Positions 18,520 through 26,918 of a stretch of DNA of 64,000 nt are shown here, one piece after another. The DNA is from Pseudomonas fluorescens HK44 (GTDB lineage: Bacteria > Pseudomonadota > Gammaproteobacteria > Pseudomonadales > Pseudomonadaceae): assembly GCF_000217955.3 (NCBI RefSeq), contig NZ_AFOY02000012.1, forward strand, positions 40,103 to 104,102, written 5' to 3'. The translations under genes and the position numbers were made by a program. The notes below the pieces were generated by a model. The model ran no database searches, was not told the DNA's origin, and saw only the letters and a list, made by a program, of their open reading frames with translations. Every line of letters begins with the position of its first letter. Position 1 is the stretch's first letter.

Positions 18520-19440
18520 GTGCCCAGACTTTTTGCCATTTTTGTCACATTTACTGCCGGTTTTTTTGCGATCAGCGCCGCTCATGCCGAAGTGAACGTA
18601 CTGACCAGCATCAAGCCGCTGCAGCTGATTGCTGCTGCGGTGCAGGATGGCGTCGGGGTTCCCGAGGTATTGCTGCCGCCGGGTGCGTCGCCGCATAACT
18701 ATGCCTTGCGTCCTTCCGACGTACGGAAGGTGCAGTCGGTGGAGCTGCTCTACTGGATCGGCCCGGACATGGAGGGTTTCCTTCCGCGCGTGCTCAAAGG
18801 TCGTAGCCTGCCGTCGGTTGCCGTGCAGGAGCTGCCGGGTTTGAAACTGCGGCGCTTCGCCGAAGACAGCCACTCTCACGCAGAAGAGGCCGACGAGCAC
18901 GATCACGACCACCGCCCTGGCAGTCTCGATGCTCACCTGTGGCTGTCACCGGTCAATGCACGAGTGATCGCGGCAAAAATCGCCACTGACTTGAGTGCTG
19001 CGGATCCAGCCAATGCGCCGCGCTATCAGAGCAACCTCAAGGCGTTCGGTGAGCGCCTGGACGCGCTGGATCTGCGCTTGAAAGCGCGCTTGGCGGGCAT
19101 CGCGGGCAAGCCTTACTTCGTGTTCCATGAAGCGTTCGATTACTTCGAAGACGCCTACGGCCTCAAGCACACCGGTGTGTTCAGCGTCGCCGCAGAAGTT
19201 CAGCCAGGCGCCCAGCACGTTGCGACGATGCGCTCGCGCTTGCAGGAAGTCGGCAAGACCTGCGTGTTCAGCGAACCGCCGTTGCGCCCACGCCTGGCCG
19301 AGACGCTGGTGGCCGGTTTGCCGGTGAAACTGGCGGAGCTGGATGCGTTGGGCGGCTACACGCCGGCGACGGCTCGTGGCTATGAGCAGGTGTTGGAGAA
19401 GTTGGGGAACGATTTGGCCGGGTGTCTGGAGTCGCTTTAA
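18520..19440 (+). CDS. znuA: Zinc ABC transporter substrate-binding protein
   Basis: 306 residues, periplasmic, signal peptide ending near AHA-EV. Zinc ligands are expected from the conserved His in PPGASPHNYALRP, the His in LDAHLWLSP and the His in FVFHEAFDYF. A charged His/Glu/Asp loop (HSHAEEADEHDHDHRP, about 120-135) is the typical zinc-capturing loop. Start: GTG at 18520 has GAG 8 bases upstream; the in-frame GTG at 18511 lacks a ribosome site. Confidence 0.93.
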   Translation: MPRLFAIFVTFTAGFFAISAAHAEVNVLTSIKPLQLIAAAVQDGVGVPEVLLPPGASPHNYALRPSDVRKVQSVELLYWIGPDMEGFLPRVLKGRSLPSVAVQELPGLKLRRFAEDSHSHAEEADEHDHDHRPGSLDAHLWLSPVNARVIAAKIATDLSAADPANAPRYQSNLKAFGERLDALDLRLKARLAGIAGKPYFVFHEAFDYFEDAYGLKHTGVFSVAAEVQPGAQHVATMRSRLQEVGKTCVFSEPPLRPRLAETLVAGLPVKLAELDALGGYTPATARGYEQVLEKLGNDLAGCLESL

Positions 19441-19458
19441 CTCCCGAGCGCAGATCCT

Positions 19459-19571
19459 GTGGCGAGGGGGCTTGCCCCCGTTGGAGCGCGAAGCGCTCCC
19501 ATGCGATCAAACCGAGCAGCCCCAGTTTGGGGCTGCTTCGCCACCCAACGGGGGCAAGCCCCCTCGCCACG
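19459..19571. repeat. REPIN (inverted REP doublet)
   Basis: TGTGGCGAGGGGGCTTGCC and its inverted mate GGCAAGCCCCCTCGCCAC flank a shorter internal inverted repeat (AGCCCCAG / TTGGGGCT). GTGGCGAGG class. It occupies the whole gap between the convergent znuA and homoserine kinase genes. Confidence 0.88.
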
Positions 19572-19573
19572 GT

Positions 19574-20524
19574 TTAAAGGGCGAACGGCAACGGCGTGCT
19601 GACGTGCTGACGCTGGGCCAGGCGCTGCTGGAACTCCATCGGATCGTGAATCAGCACGTCCTGCCCGGCAAAGGATTCGGCGGCGATCAAGCGCGACAGC
19701 CAGAACCGCACGCAGGCCACCCTCAGCATGGTCGGCCACAACTCGGCCTCGGCGGCGGTGAACGGGCGCAGCGCGGCATAAGCGCCGAGCAATGCCCTCG
19801 CCCGCGCGCCGTCAAGCACGCCGTCTTCGTCCGAGCACCAGTCATTCAAGGCAATTGCCACGTCGTAGAGCATCGGGCCTGAGCAGGCGTTGTAGAAGTC
19901 GATCAGCCCGGTCAGGTGCGTGCCTTCGAACATCGCGTTGTCGCGGAACAGGTCGGCGTGGATGTTGGCCCGAGGCAGCGCCAGAATTCTGGTTTTTTGC
20001 GCAGTGATTTCGTTCAAGGCGCGTTGCAGCAGATTGCTTTGCGCGGCATTCAGGTGCGACAGCAACTGCGTGCCTTCTTCGAGCATCCAGTCGAGGCCGC
20101 GATCAGTCTTGCGCTTGATCATGTGATCTTTGGTTGCCAGGTGCAGGTGCCCCAGCAATTCGCCGACTTGCGCGCAATGCTGTGCGTTGGCCTCCTTGAT
20201 GTGCTTGCCGGCCAGCCGTGGCTGCAGCAGTGCAGGTTTGCCGGCCAATTCGCGCAGGGCGATGCCGTCGGTGGTCCGCAGTGCATAGGGCACCGGCAAG
20301 TTGGCGTCGTGCAGCACGTCGAGCAGCTCGATAAAGAACGGCATCTCCTGCACGGGACCGCGCTCAACCAGGGTCAGGACAAACTCCCCCTGCTCCAGGC
20401 TGATGAAGAAATTGGTGTTTTCGCTACCCGCGGCAATCCCCTGGAAATCAAGCAGGCGGCCGAGCCCATAAGGGGCGAGAAAGGTTTCCAGCTCGGGCCG
20501 AGCCAGGGGGGTGAACACAGACAT
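19574..20524 (-). CDS. thrB: Homoserine kinase (choline-kinase-like fold)
   Basis: 316 residues. Phosphorylates homoserine in threonine synthesis. This is the Pseudomonas form, related to aminoglycoside/choline kinases rather than to the GHMP-type ThrB of enterobacteria. NIHADLFRDNAMF carries the Brenner-type catalytic loop (H-x-D-x4-N), followed by GLIDFYNACSGP with the metal-binding Asp. Start MSVFTPLARPELE. Next gene upstream is a small DUF2782 gene, 60 bp away. Confidence 0.92.
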   Translation of the reverse strand: MSVFTPLARPELETFLAPYGLGRLLDFQGIAAGSENTNFFISLEQGEFVLTLVERGPVQEMPFFIELLDVLHDANLPVPYALRTTDGIALRELAGKPALLQPRLAGKHIKEANAQHCAQVGELLGHLHLATKDHMIKRKTDRGLDWMLEEGTQLLSHLNAAQSNLLQRALNEITAQKTRILALPRANIHADLFRDNAMFEGTHLTGLIDFYNACSGPMLYDVAIALNDWCSDEDGVLDGARARALLGAYAALRPFTAAEAELWPTMLRVACVRFWLSRLIAAESFAGQDVLIHDPMEFQQRLAQRQHVSTPLPFAL

Positions 20525-20584
20525 GGTTAAAAACTGCTCAGTTCGGGCGCCGCTGTTGAGCCAGCGCCGATTAAAGTTAAGAAA

Positions 20585-20875
20585 CTACTTCCACGTAAAA
20601 ATTTCCCACGCCGGAATCAGCATATTCGGCTGATCCGAGCGGATATAGTTTGCCTCCGTTCCGTCCGCACGTATCAGAAAGTACGGTTTTCCGCCCTTCG
20701 GTGTGACCTTGATCGCGTACACAAAGCCGTTCTGACGGTACTCCTGAATGACTTTGTCGCCTTCAGTGTGGATGGTGACTTCCGGTTCCGGCGTCGGTGC
20801 ATCATTGGCTGCCATGACGGCCAGGGGAGTGAGTGCAAAGAAGCCAGCCAGCAACAGGCGATTGAGTGAGCGCAT
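20585..20875 (-). CDS. DUF2782 periplasmic protein
   Basis: 96 residues. Signal peptide (LLLAGFFALTPLAVMAA-ND), then a short domain with QEYRQNGFVYAIKVTPKGG and PYFLIRADG, which is diagnostic of DUF2782. Function unknown. The gene is divergent from polA and probably cotranscribed with thrB. Confidence 0.88.
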   Translation of the reverse strand: MRSLNRLLLAGFFALTPLAVMAANDAPTPEPEVTIHTEGDKVIQEYRQNGFVYAIKVTPKGGKPYFLIRADGTEANYIRSDQPNMLIPAWEIFTWK

Positions 20876-20949
20876 GATAACCTTGTCCCTTTGTCGTCAA
20901 CGGTCCCGCTATTCTAGCGCCGGACCCGCCGAAAAGGTTGATCCTGCTC

Positions 20950-23721
20950 ATGAGCCAAGCCCCCCTCGTCCTGGTGGACGGTTCTTCTTACCTGTACCGC
21001 GCCTTTCATGCGCTGCCACCGTTGACCACGTCCAAAGGCCTGCCGACCGGCGCGGTCAAGGGCGTGCTGAACATGCTCAAGAGTCTGCGCAAGCAGTACC
21101 CGGACAGCCCGTTCGCCGTGGTATTCGACGCCAAGGGCGGGACATTTCGCGATGACCTGTACGCCGAGTACAAAGCCAATCGCCCCAGCATGCCCGATGA
21201 CATGCGTGTGCAGATCGAGCCATTGCATGCGAGCGTGATCGCCCTGGGCTTTCCGTTGCTGTGTGTCGATGGCGTTGAGGCCGACGACGTGATCGGCACG
21301 CTGGCCCGCAGCAGTGCGGCCGCCGACCGTCCGGTGGTGATCTCGACGGGCGACAAGGACATGGCGCAGCTGGTCGACGGGCACATTACCTTGGTCAATA
21401 CCATGACCGGTAGCGCGATGGATGTGGCTGGCGTGAAGGAGAAATTCGGCGTCGCTCCCGAGCAGATCATCGATTACCTGGCCCTGATGGGCGATTCCTC
21501 CGACAACATTCCAGGCGTGCCAGGCATTGGCCCGAAGACGGCGTCTGGCCTGCTGGTGGGTGTGAACGGCGGCCTGACCGAGCTCTATGCGCAGCTCGAT
21601 ATCGTCCCGATGTTGCCGATTCGTGGCGCCAAAACGCTGCCAGCCAAGCTTGAAGAGCACAAGGAGATGGCGTTCCTCTCCTATCAACTGGCGACCATCA
21701 AGGTCGACGTGCCGCTGGACATTGGTCTGGACGACTTGCACCTGCGCGAGCCGGACCGTGAAAAGCTCGCCGAGCTCTATACCCTGCTCGAGTTCAAGAG
21801 CTGGTTCGAGGAAGTTCAGCGTGATGCCAAGCGAGCGGGCCAGGAAGTGGTCGCGGCGGTTGAAGAAGCCGTAGCCGATAGCGATGGTCCCCACTACACC
21901 ACGGTCCTCACCCAGGCAGATTTCGACGTCTGGCTGAAGAAGCTGCAAAGCGCCACGCTGTTCGCCTTCGATACCGAAACCACGGGCATCGATGCGCAGC
22001 AAGCGCAACTTGTCGGGCTGTCGTTCGCTGTGAAGGCCAACGAAGCAGCCTACATCCCGTTGACCCATTCCTACATGGGCGTGCCGGATCAACTGGATCG
22101 CGACACCGTGTTGCGCGCGCTGAAGCCGATTCTGGAAGACCCGAGCAAACTCAAGGTCGGCCAGCACGCCAAGTTCGACATGAACATCCTGGCCAACTGC
22201 GCCATCGGTGGTGATCAGAGCTGCGGCATCATGGTGCAAGGCATCGCCTTCGACACCATGCTCGAGTCCTACGTGCTGGATTCGACCGCGACCCGTCACG
22301 ACATGGACAGCCTGGCGCTCAAGTATTTGGGCTACACCACCACCAGCTTCCAGGACATCGCGGGCAAGGGCGTCAAGCAACTGACCTTCGATCAGATTTC
22401 GCTGGAGCTGGCCGGGCCATACGCCGCCGAAGACGCCGACGTGACGCTGCGTCTGCATCAGACCTTGCATGAAAAACTCGACGCCATTCCAAGCCTGAGC
22501 AAAGTCCTCAGCGAAATCGAGATGCCGCTGGTGCCAGTGTTGGCACGTATCGAGCGCCAGGGCGCGTTGGTCGACGCCAACCTGCTGGGCATCCAGAGCG
22601 TTGAACTGGGCGATAAGCTGGTCGCGCTGGAGCGTGAGGCGTTCGCCATTGCCGGTGAGGAGTTCAACCTCGGCTCTCCGAAGCAATTGGGCGTGATCCT
22701 CTACGAAAAACTCGGGCTGCCGATTCTCAGCAAAACCGCCAAGGGCCAGGCTTCGACCGCCGAAGCGGTGCTGGCGGAACTGGCCGAGCAGGATTACCCG
22801 CTGCCCAAGGTATTGATGCAGTACCGCTCCTTGAGCAAGCTGAAAAGCACCTACACCGACCGTCTGCCAGAGCAGATCAACCCGCGCACCGGGCGGATTC
22901 ATACGTCCTACCATCAAGCAGTGGCAGCGACCGGTCGCTTGTCTTCCAGCGATCCAAACCTGCAGAACATTCCGATTCGTACCGCCGAAGGTCGACGGAT
23001 TCGTCAGGCGTTCATTGCCCCCAAAGGCTACAAGCTGCTGGCGGCGGACTATTCGCAGATCGAGCTGCGGATCATGGCCCACCTGGCCAAGGACGAAGGA
23101 CTGTTGCACGCCTTCCGCAATGATCTGGACGTGCACAAAGCCACCGCTGCCGAGGTATTCGGGGTTGAGCTGGCGGACGTCACCACCGATCAGCGGCGCA
23201 GCGCCAAGGCGATTAACTTCGGCCTGATCTACGGCATGAGCGCATTTGGCCTGGCCAAGCAGATCGGTGTCGATCGTAAACAGTCCCAAGCCTATATCGA
23301 CCGTTATTTTGCCCGCTATCCAGGTGTGCTCGAGTACATGGAGCGCACCCGCGCTCAGGCGGCTGAGCAGGGTTTCGTCGAAACCATATTCGGTCGTCGC
23401 CTGTACCTGCCGGACATCAACGCGAAAAATCCGGCCCTGCGCAAAGGCGCCGAGCGCACGGCGATCAACGCGCCGATGCAAGGCACTGCGGCGGATATCA
23501 TCAAGAAGGCCATGGTGGCGGTGGATAACTGGCTGATGACGTCAGGTCTGGACGCCAAAGTAATTCTGCAGGTGCACGATGAATTGGTGCTTGAGGTTCG
23601 CGAAGACCTGGTCGACCAGGTTCGCGAAGAAATTCGCGTACACATGAGCGGTGCAGCGACCCTGGATGTGCCACTTTTGGTGGAAGTCGGCGTCGGGAAC
23701 AATTGGGATGAGGCGCATTAA
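20950..23721 (+). CDS. polA: DNA polymerase I
   Basis: 923 residues. Fills gaps and removes RNA primers. Domains in order: 5'-3' exonuclease (about 1-290, starting LVLVDGSSYLYRAFHAL), 3'-5' proofreading exonuclease with its catalytic DTETTG intact (about 315-510), and family A polymerase with DYSQIELR, the O-helix RRSAKAINFGLIYGM and HDELVLEV. Start is taken at MSQAPLVLV; a TTG 12 bases upstream is less likely. The full-length proofreading form is typical of proteobacteria. Confidence 0.97.
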   Translation: MSQAPLVLVDGSSYLYRAFHALPPLTTSKGLPTGAVKGVLNMLKSLRKQYPDSPFAVVFDAKGGTFRDDLYAEYKANRPSMPDDMRVQIEPLHASVIALGFPLLCVDGVEADDVIGTLARSSAAADRPVVISTGDKDMAQLVDGHITLVNTMTGSAMDVAGVKEKFGVAPEQIIDYLALMGDSSDNIPGVPGIGPKTASGLLVGVNGGLTELYAQLDIVPMLPIRGAKTLPAKLEEHKEMAFLSYQLATIKVDVPLDIGLDDLHLREPDREKLAELYTLLEFKSWFEEVQRDAKRAGQEVVAAVEEAVADSDGPHYTTVLTQADFDVWLKKLQSATLFAFDTETTGIDAQQAQLVGLSFAVKANEAAYIPLTHSYMGVPDQLDRDTVLRALKPILEDPSKLKVGQHAKFDMNILANCAIGGDQSCGIMVQGIAFDTMLESYVLDSTATRHDMDSLALKYLGYTTTSFQDIAGKGVKQLTFDQISLELAGPYAAEDADVTLRLHQTLHEKLDAIPSLSKVLSEIEMPLVPVLARIERQGALVDANLLGIQSVELGDKLVALEREAFAIAGEEFNLGSPKQLGVILYEKLGLPILSKTAKGQASTAEAVLAELAEQDYPLPKVLMQYRSLSKLKSTYTDRLPEQINPRTGRIHTSYHQAVAATGRLSSSDPNLQNIPIRTAEGRRIRQAFIAPKGYKLLAADYSQIELRIMAHLAKDEGLLHAFRNDLDVHKATAAEVFGVELADVTTDQRRSAKAINFGLIYGMSAFGLAKQIGVDRKQSQAYIDRYFARYPGVLEYMERTRAQAAEQGFVETIFGRRLYLPDINAKNPALRKGAERTAINAPMQGTAADIIKKAMVAVDNWLMTSGLDAKVILQVHDELVLEVREDLVDQVREEIRVHMSGAATLDVPLLVEVGVGNNWDEAH

Positions 23722-23846
23722 GCCGGTTTGAGGTGCTTTTTTTTTCGGGGATAGCGCCGTGGCGTGGTGTCGCGGCAAGTCGCTGGCGAAGGGCCATTAG
23801 TTCGAAAAGGTCTTTGGGTTATTCCCAATAGGTTTTGAAATTGATC

Positions 23847-23875
23847 GGAACTAAATCTGTGAACCGCCACTCAGA
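23847..23875 (+). promoter_or_regulatory. AlgU (sigma-22)-like promoter of the ErsA sRNA
   Basis: GGAACTA, 17 bases, then TCAGA, close to the AlgU/RpoE consensus GAACTT-N16/17-TCTGA. It lies about 130 bp after polA and predicts a start near 23882. ErsA of P. aeruginosa is known to be AlgU-dependent. Confidence 0.65.
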
Positions 23876-23881
23876 GTTACT

Positions 23882-24012
23882 GAATGGGTGGTGAAGCCCT
23901 TCGATGCTCCTATGTTGTGTTAAGTGTTGGCAGATATCTGGACCCCGCCCTAGCGGTCCGGAACTTAGACCCCGAATTTCTCTCTCCCCATACGAAATTC
24001 GGGGTTTTTTTT
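23882..24012 (+). ncRNA. ersA: ErsA-type (Spot 42-like) small RNA
   Basis: About 130 nt between polA and engB, the same place as Spot 42 in enterobacteria and ErsA in P. aeruginosa (about 132 nt). It starts after an AlgU-like promoter, contains a small GGACC/GGTCC hairpin near 23939-23960, and ends in a strong terminator (arms CCCCGAATTTC and GAAATTCGGGG, then eight Ts). ErsA is an Hfq-dependent regulator of envelope and exopolysaccharide genes. The start is inferred from promoter spacing. Confidence 0.75.
23970..24012 (+). terminator. Intrinsic terminator of the ErsA sRNA
   Basis: Perfect 11-bp stem at 23970-23980 / 23994-24004 with a 13-base pyrimidine-rich loop, followed by eight Ts. The long U tail would also suit Hfq binding. 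Confidence 0.92.
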
Positions 24013-24015
24013 GCC

Positions 24016-24126
24016 CGAAAACTGCCTGCGCGTCGCTCATGCTGCGTTAAAAACAGGCTCGCAATGCTCATTTAGGGCCCTAAACTCCGCTTGCTCGCCT
24101 GTTTTTGCCTTGCCTGAGCGCCGCGC
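24016..24126. repeat. MITE-like repeat, copy A (truncated)
   Basis: CGAAAACTGCCTGCGCGTCG, then TTAAAAACAGGCTCG, AATGCTCATTTAGGG and CCTGTTTTTGCCTTGCCTGA. The reverse complement of the same series occurs at 25923-26069. This copy lacks the right terminal repeat and abuts the ErsA terminator on the left. Confidence 0.75.
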
Positions 24127-24140
24127 AGACAGCATGCGCC

Positions 24141-24785
24141 TTACTCTGCGGCCGTCTCGGTGCCCTTGTCGGCCAGCTCCATCCAGTTCGCCAATACAGT
24201 GTAGGCCTCTTCGAGGCCCAGGCGTTTTGGCGCCGAGAACAGCTGGATGGTCACGGTTTCGCCCCAGCCTTTGCGGATTTCCGCTTGAACTTTGAGCAAG
24301 GTGTTCTTCGCTGCGCCATAGGTCAGTTTGTCGGCCTTGGTCAGCAGAATGTGCATCGGCATGCCGCTGGCCACGGCCCAGTCGAGCATCAGCAGGTCGA
24401 AGTCGGTCATTGGATGACGGATGTCCATCATCAGAATCAACCCCTTCAGGCTCTCGCGGCTGCCCAGATAGGCTTCCAGGTGGCGCTGCCAGTGTTGCTT
24501 CAGCGGGATGGGTACTTTTGCGTAACCGTAACCCGGCAGGTCGACCAGACGGCGTTCATCGTCTAGCTTGAAGAAGTTCAAGAGTTGCGTGCGACCTGGC
24601 GTTTTCGAGGTGCGCGCCAGGCTGGCGTGAGTCAAGGTGTTCAGGGCGCTGGATTTGCCGGCGTTGGAACGCCCGGCGAAGGCCACTTCAAAGCCTTCGT
24701 CGTCAGGACATTGGTCGACTTTGGCGGCGCTGAGCATGAAGGTGGACTGTTGGCACAGGCCGAGGATGGGGTTCTTGAGTTGCAT
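24141..24785 (-). CDS. engB: Ribosome biogenesis GTP-binding protein EngB/YsxC
   Basis: 214 residues, TrmE-Era-like GTPase needed for 50S subunit assembly. G1 is [10 protein letters not shown]3 is [10 protein letters not shown]4 is TKAD. The start at 24785 ([14 protein letters not shown]) is the family start; longer upstream extensions are not. Convergent with ersA, divergent from the cytochrome genes. Confidence 0.95.
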   Translation of the reverse strand: MQLKNPILGLCQQSTFMLSAAKVDQCPDDEGFEVAFAGRSNAGKSSALNTLTHASLARTSKTPGRTQLLNFFKLDDERRLVDLPGYGYAKVPIPLKQHWQRHLEAYLGSRESLKGLILMMDIRHPMTDFDLLMLDWAVASGMPMHILLTKADKLTYGAAKNTLLKVQAEIRKGWGETVTIQLFSAPKRLGLEEAYTVLANWMELADKGTETAAE

Positions 24786-24976
24786 GGGATTTCCGATGTG
24801 GGCGGTGCCGAGATTGGTCGCAAAGAGCAGCGTCGTTTCCGTTTCAGTGACGCCAGTATATAATGCCGCAGATTTTGTGTGCGCTTTGTCCCGGCGTAGG
24901 ATGAAGTTCACGAGAGCGATTGACCTTGATTGCGCACTAGAACGCACCACGCTCTCAACCCTGAAAAGGTCGTTTT

Positions 24977-25267
24977 ATGACGAAATGGCTGCTAGCTGCC
25001 GGTGTCTTGATGCCGCTTTACAGCGCTCAGGCTACACAGGATCCGGAAGCTGTGTACAACCGTGTTTGTGGAGCCTGTCATTCCGGCCAACTCCCAACGG
25101 CGCCTCAAAAGGGCGATAAGGAAGCTTGGGCGCCGAGACTGGCGCAAGGTATGGAGACGCTGGTGCAACACGTGACCCAGGGTTTCAAGGCGATGCCGCC
25201 GCGTGGTTTGTGCATGGACTGCAGTGCCGAGGATTACCGAGCAATCATCCAGTGGATGAGCGAGTGA
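24977..25267 (+). CDS. Small c-type cytochrome (c5-like)
   Basis: 96 residues. Signal peptide (about 1-18), one heme site CGACH near residue 32, and a candidate axial Met in FKAMPPRG. A second Cys pair, CMDC, near residue 79 is characteristic of cytochrome c5-type proteins. Periplasmic electron carrier; its position just before cytochrome c4 suggests the two serve the same terminal oxidases. Confidence 0.9.
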   Translation: MTKWLLAAGVLMPLYSAQATQDPEAVYNRVCGACHSGQLPTAPQKGDKEAWAPRLAQGMETLVQHVTQGFKAMPPRGLCMDCSAEDYRAIIQWMSE

Positions 25268-25313
25268 TCCCGGTCCATAACTCTTTAACCCTTAGCCGTA
25301 GTTGGATTAGCTG

Positions 25314-25919
25314 ATGAACAAATTGATCGTGAGTCTGCTGTTGACCCTGGGGATCTCCGGCATAGCCCATGCTGCAGGCGATGCGACTGCTGGTCAGGCG
25401 AAAGCCGCAGTATGTGGCGCCTGTCATGGCCCGGATGGCAATAGCATGGCGCCAAACTTTCCAAAGCTGGCAGGTCAGGGTGAGCGTTACCTGAACAAGC
25501 AACTGCACGACATCAAGTCGGGCAAGCGCACCGTTCTGGAGATGACCGGCCTGCTGACCAACCTGAGCGATCAGGACCTGGCCGACCTCGCTGCCTACTT
25601 CGCCAGCCAGAAAGGCAGCGTCGGCGCCGCAGATCCCAAAGTCGTGGCTCACGGTGAAGAGTTGTTCCGTGGCGGCAAACTGGACCAGGGCATGCCGTCT
25701 TGCACCGGTTGCCACTCGCCTAACGGTGCGGGTAACGCCGCTGCTGCCTTCCCGCATCTGGGCGGCCAGCACGCTCAATACATCGCCAAGCAGCTGACTG
25801 ATTTCCGTGAAGGTAACCGTACCAATGACGGCGACACGAAAATCATGCAAAGCATTGCTGCAAAATTGAGCAACAAGGACATCGAAGCGGTGTCCAGCTA
25901 CATTCAGGGCCTGCACTAA
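25314..25919 (+). CDS. cc4: Diheme cytochrome c4
   Basis: 201 residues. Signal peptide, then two homologous heme domains: CGACH (about 38) and CTGCH (about 130). The domain joint and the sequence YLNKQLHDIKSGKR / YIAKQLTDFREGNR show the internal duplication. Periplasmic or membrane-attached electron donor, chiefly to cbb3 oxidases. 46 bp after the c5-like gene, probably one operon. Confidence 0.95.
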   Translation: MNKLIVSLLLTLGISGIAHAAGDATAGQAKAAVCGACHGPDGNSMAPNFPKLAGQGERYLNKQLHDIKSGKRTVLEMTGLLTNLSDQDLADLAAYFASQKGSVGAADPKVVAHGEELFRGGKLDQGMPSCTGCHSPNGAGNAAAAFPHLGGQHAQYIAKQLTDFREGNRTNDGDTKIMQSIAAKLSNKDIEAVSSYIQGLH

Positions 25920-25922
25920 GGC

Positions 25923-26069
25923 CTGTACGAAAACTCGCCGAGCGGCGATCAGGCAAGGCAAAAACAGGTGAGGAACGGCTGGGGTCGCACGCGACTTTAG
26001 GCCCCTAAATGAGCATTCCGAGCCTGTTTTTAACGCTGCCTGGTCGACGCGCAGGCAGTTTTCGTACAG
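25923..26069. repeat. MITE-like repeat, copy B (complete)
   Basis: 147 bp with terminal inverted repeats CTGTACGAAAACT and AGTTTTCGTACAG, and an inner inverted pair built on AAAAACAGG / CCTGTTTTT. It is inverted relative to copy A at 24016. It has no coding capacity, so it would be mobilised in trans if at all. Confidence 0.75.
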
Positions 26070-26153
26070 AGCCTAAGGCCGGTTGAGCGGGCGTTGCGCA
26101 GGGTGTTGATCTTGCGCAATGTTAACGCTCGATTAATCCTTCGATGCAAACAT

Positions 26154-26182
26154 AAAAAGGGTGGCTTAGGCCGCCCTTTTTT
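26154..26182 (+). terminator. Intrinsic terminator after cytochrome c4
   Basis: AAAAAGGGTGGC, short loop TTAG, GCCGCCC then TTTTTT. The A-run lets it work in both directions. It lies between cc4 and dsbA in a 357-bp gap that otherwise holds only the MITE-like repeat and the dsbA promoter region. Confidence 0.85.
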
Positions 26183-26276
26183 GTGGCCGCTGCCGTTACA
26201 CTAGAGCACTAATGCCCGCCATGATCTGTCAGAAAGCAGGTCGCGCGAGGCGACCCAATTTGTTCAGGAGTAAAGC

Positions 26277-26906
26277 ATGCGTAATCTGATTCTCAGCGCC
26301 GCACTCGTCACTGCCAGCCTGTTTGGTATGACCGCCCAAGCTGCCGAACCGCTTGAAGCCGGTAAACAATATGTTGAATTGGGCAGCGCCGTTCCGGTGG
26401 CTGTGCCTGGCAAGATCGAAGTCGTGGAACTGTTCTGGTATGGCTGCCCGCACTGCTATGCATTCGAGCCGACCATCAATCCCTGGGTTGAAAAGCTGCC
26501 TGCCGATGTGAACTTCGTACGAATTCCGGCCATGTTCGGCGGTATCTGGAACGTTCACGGCCAGCTGTACATCACCCTGGAAGCGATGGGCGTGGAACAC
26601 AAGGTCCACAAAGCCGTCTTCGAAGCGATCCACGGTGGCAAGAAGCTCGCTACCCCGGAAGAAATGGCTGAGTTCCTGGCCGGCGAAGGCGTCAACAAGG
26701 AGACGTTCCTGAGCACCTACAACTCGTTCGCCGTCAAAGGCAAAGTTGAAGATGCCAAGAAAAAGGCTCAGGCCTATCAGATCTCTGGCGTACCGACCAT
26801 GGTCGTGAACGGCAAATACCGCTTCGATCTGGGCACTGCCGGTGGTCCTGAAGGCACCTTGAGTGTCGCCGATCAATTGATCGCCAAGGAGCGCGCCGCT
26901 AAGTAA
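26277..26906 (+). CDS. dsbA: Thiol:disulfide interchange protein DsbA
   Basis: 209 residues. Periplasmic oxidase that forms disulfides in exported proteins and is recharged by DsbB. Signal peptide ends at AQA-AE. The active site CPHC (about 57-60) sits in FWYGCPHCYAFEP and the cis-Pro loop is SGVPTMVVNGKY. CAGGAG precedes the start. The EEP-family gene follows after 12 bp. Confidence 0.96.
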   Translation: MRNLILSAALVTASLFGMTAQAAEPLEAGKQYVELGSAVPVAVPGKIEVVELFWYGCPHCYAFEPTINPWVEKLPADVNFVRIPAMFGGIWNVHGQLYITLEAMGVEHKVHKAVFEAIHGGKKLATPEEMAEFLAGEGVNKETFLSTYNSFAVKGKVEDAKKKAQAYQISGVPTMVVNGKYRFDLGTAGGPEGTLSVADQLIAKERAAK

Positions 26907-26918
26907 GCGGCGCCCGCC

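Noticed and set aside
20914..23481. 855-codon open frame on the minus strand opposite polA
   Set aside because: It mirrors polA codons exactly, has a His/Gln/Arg-rich composition and no ribosome site. Such antisense frames are common in high-GC Pseudomonas genes.
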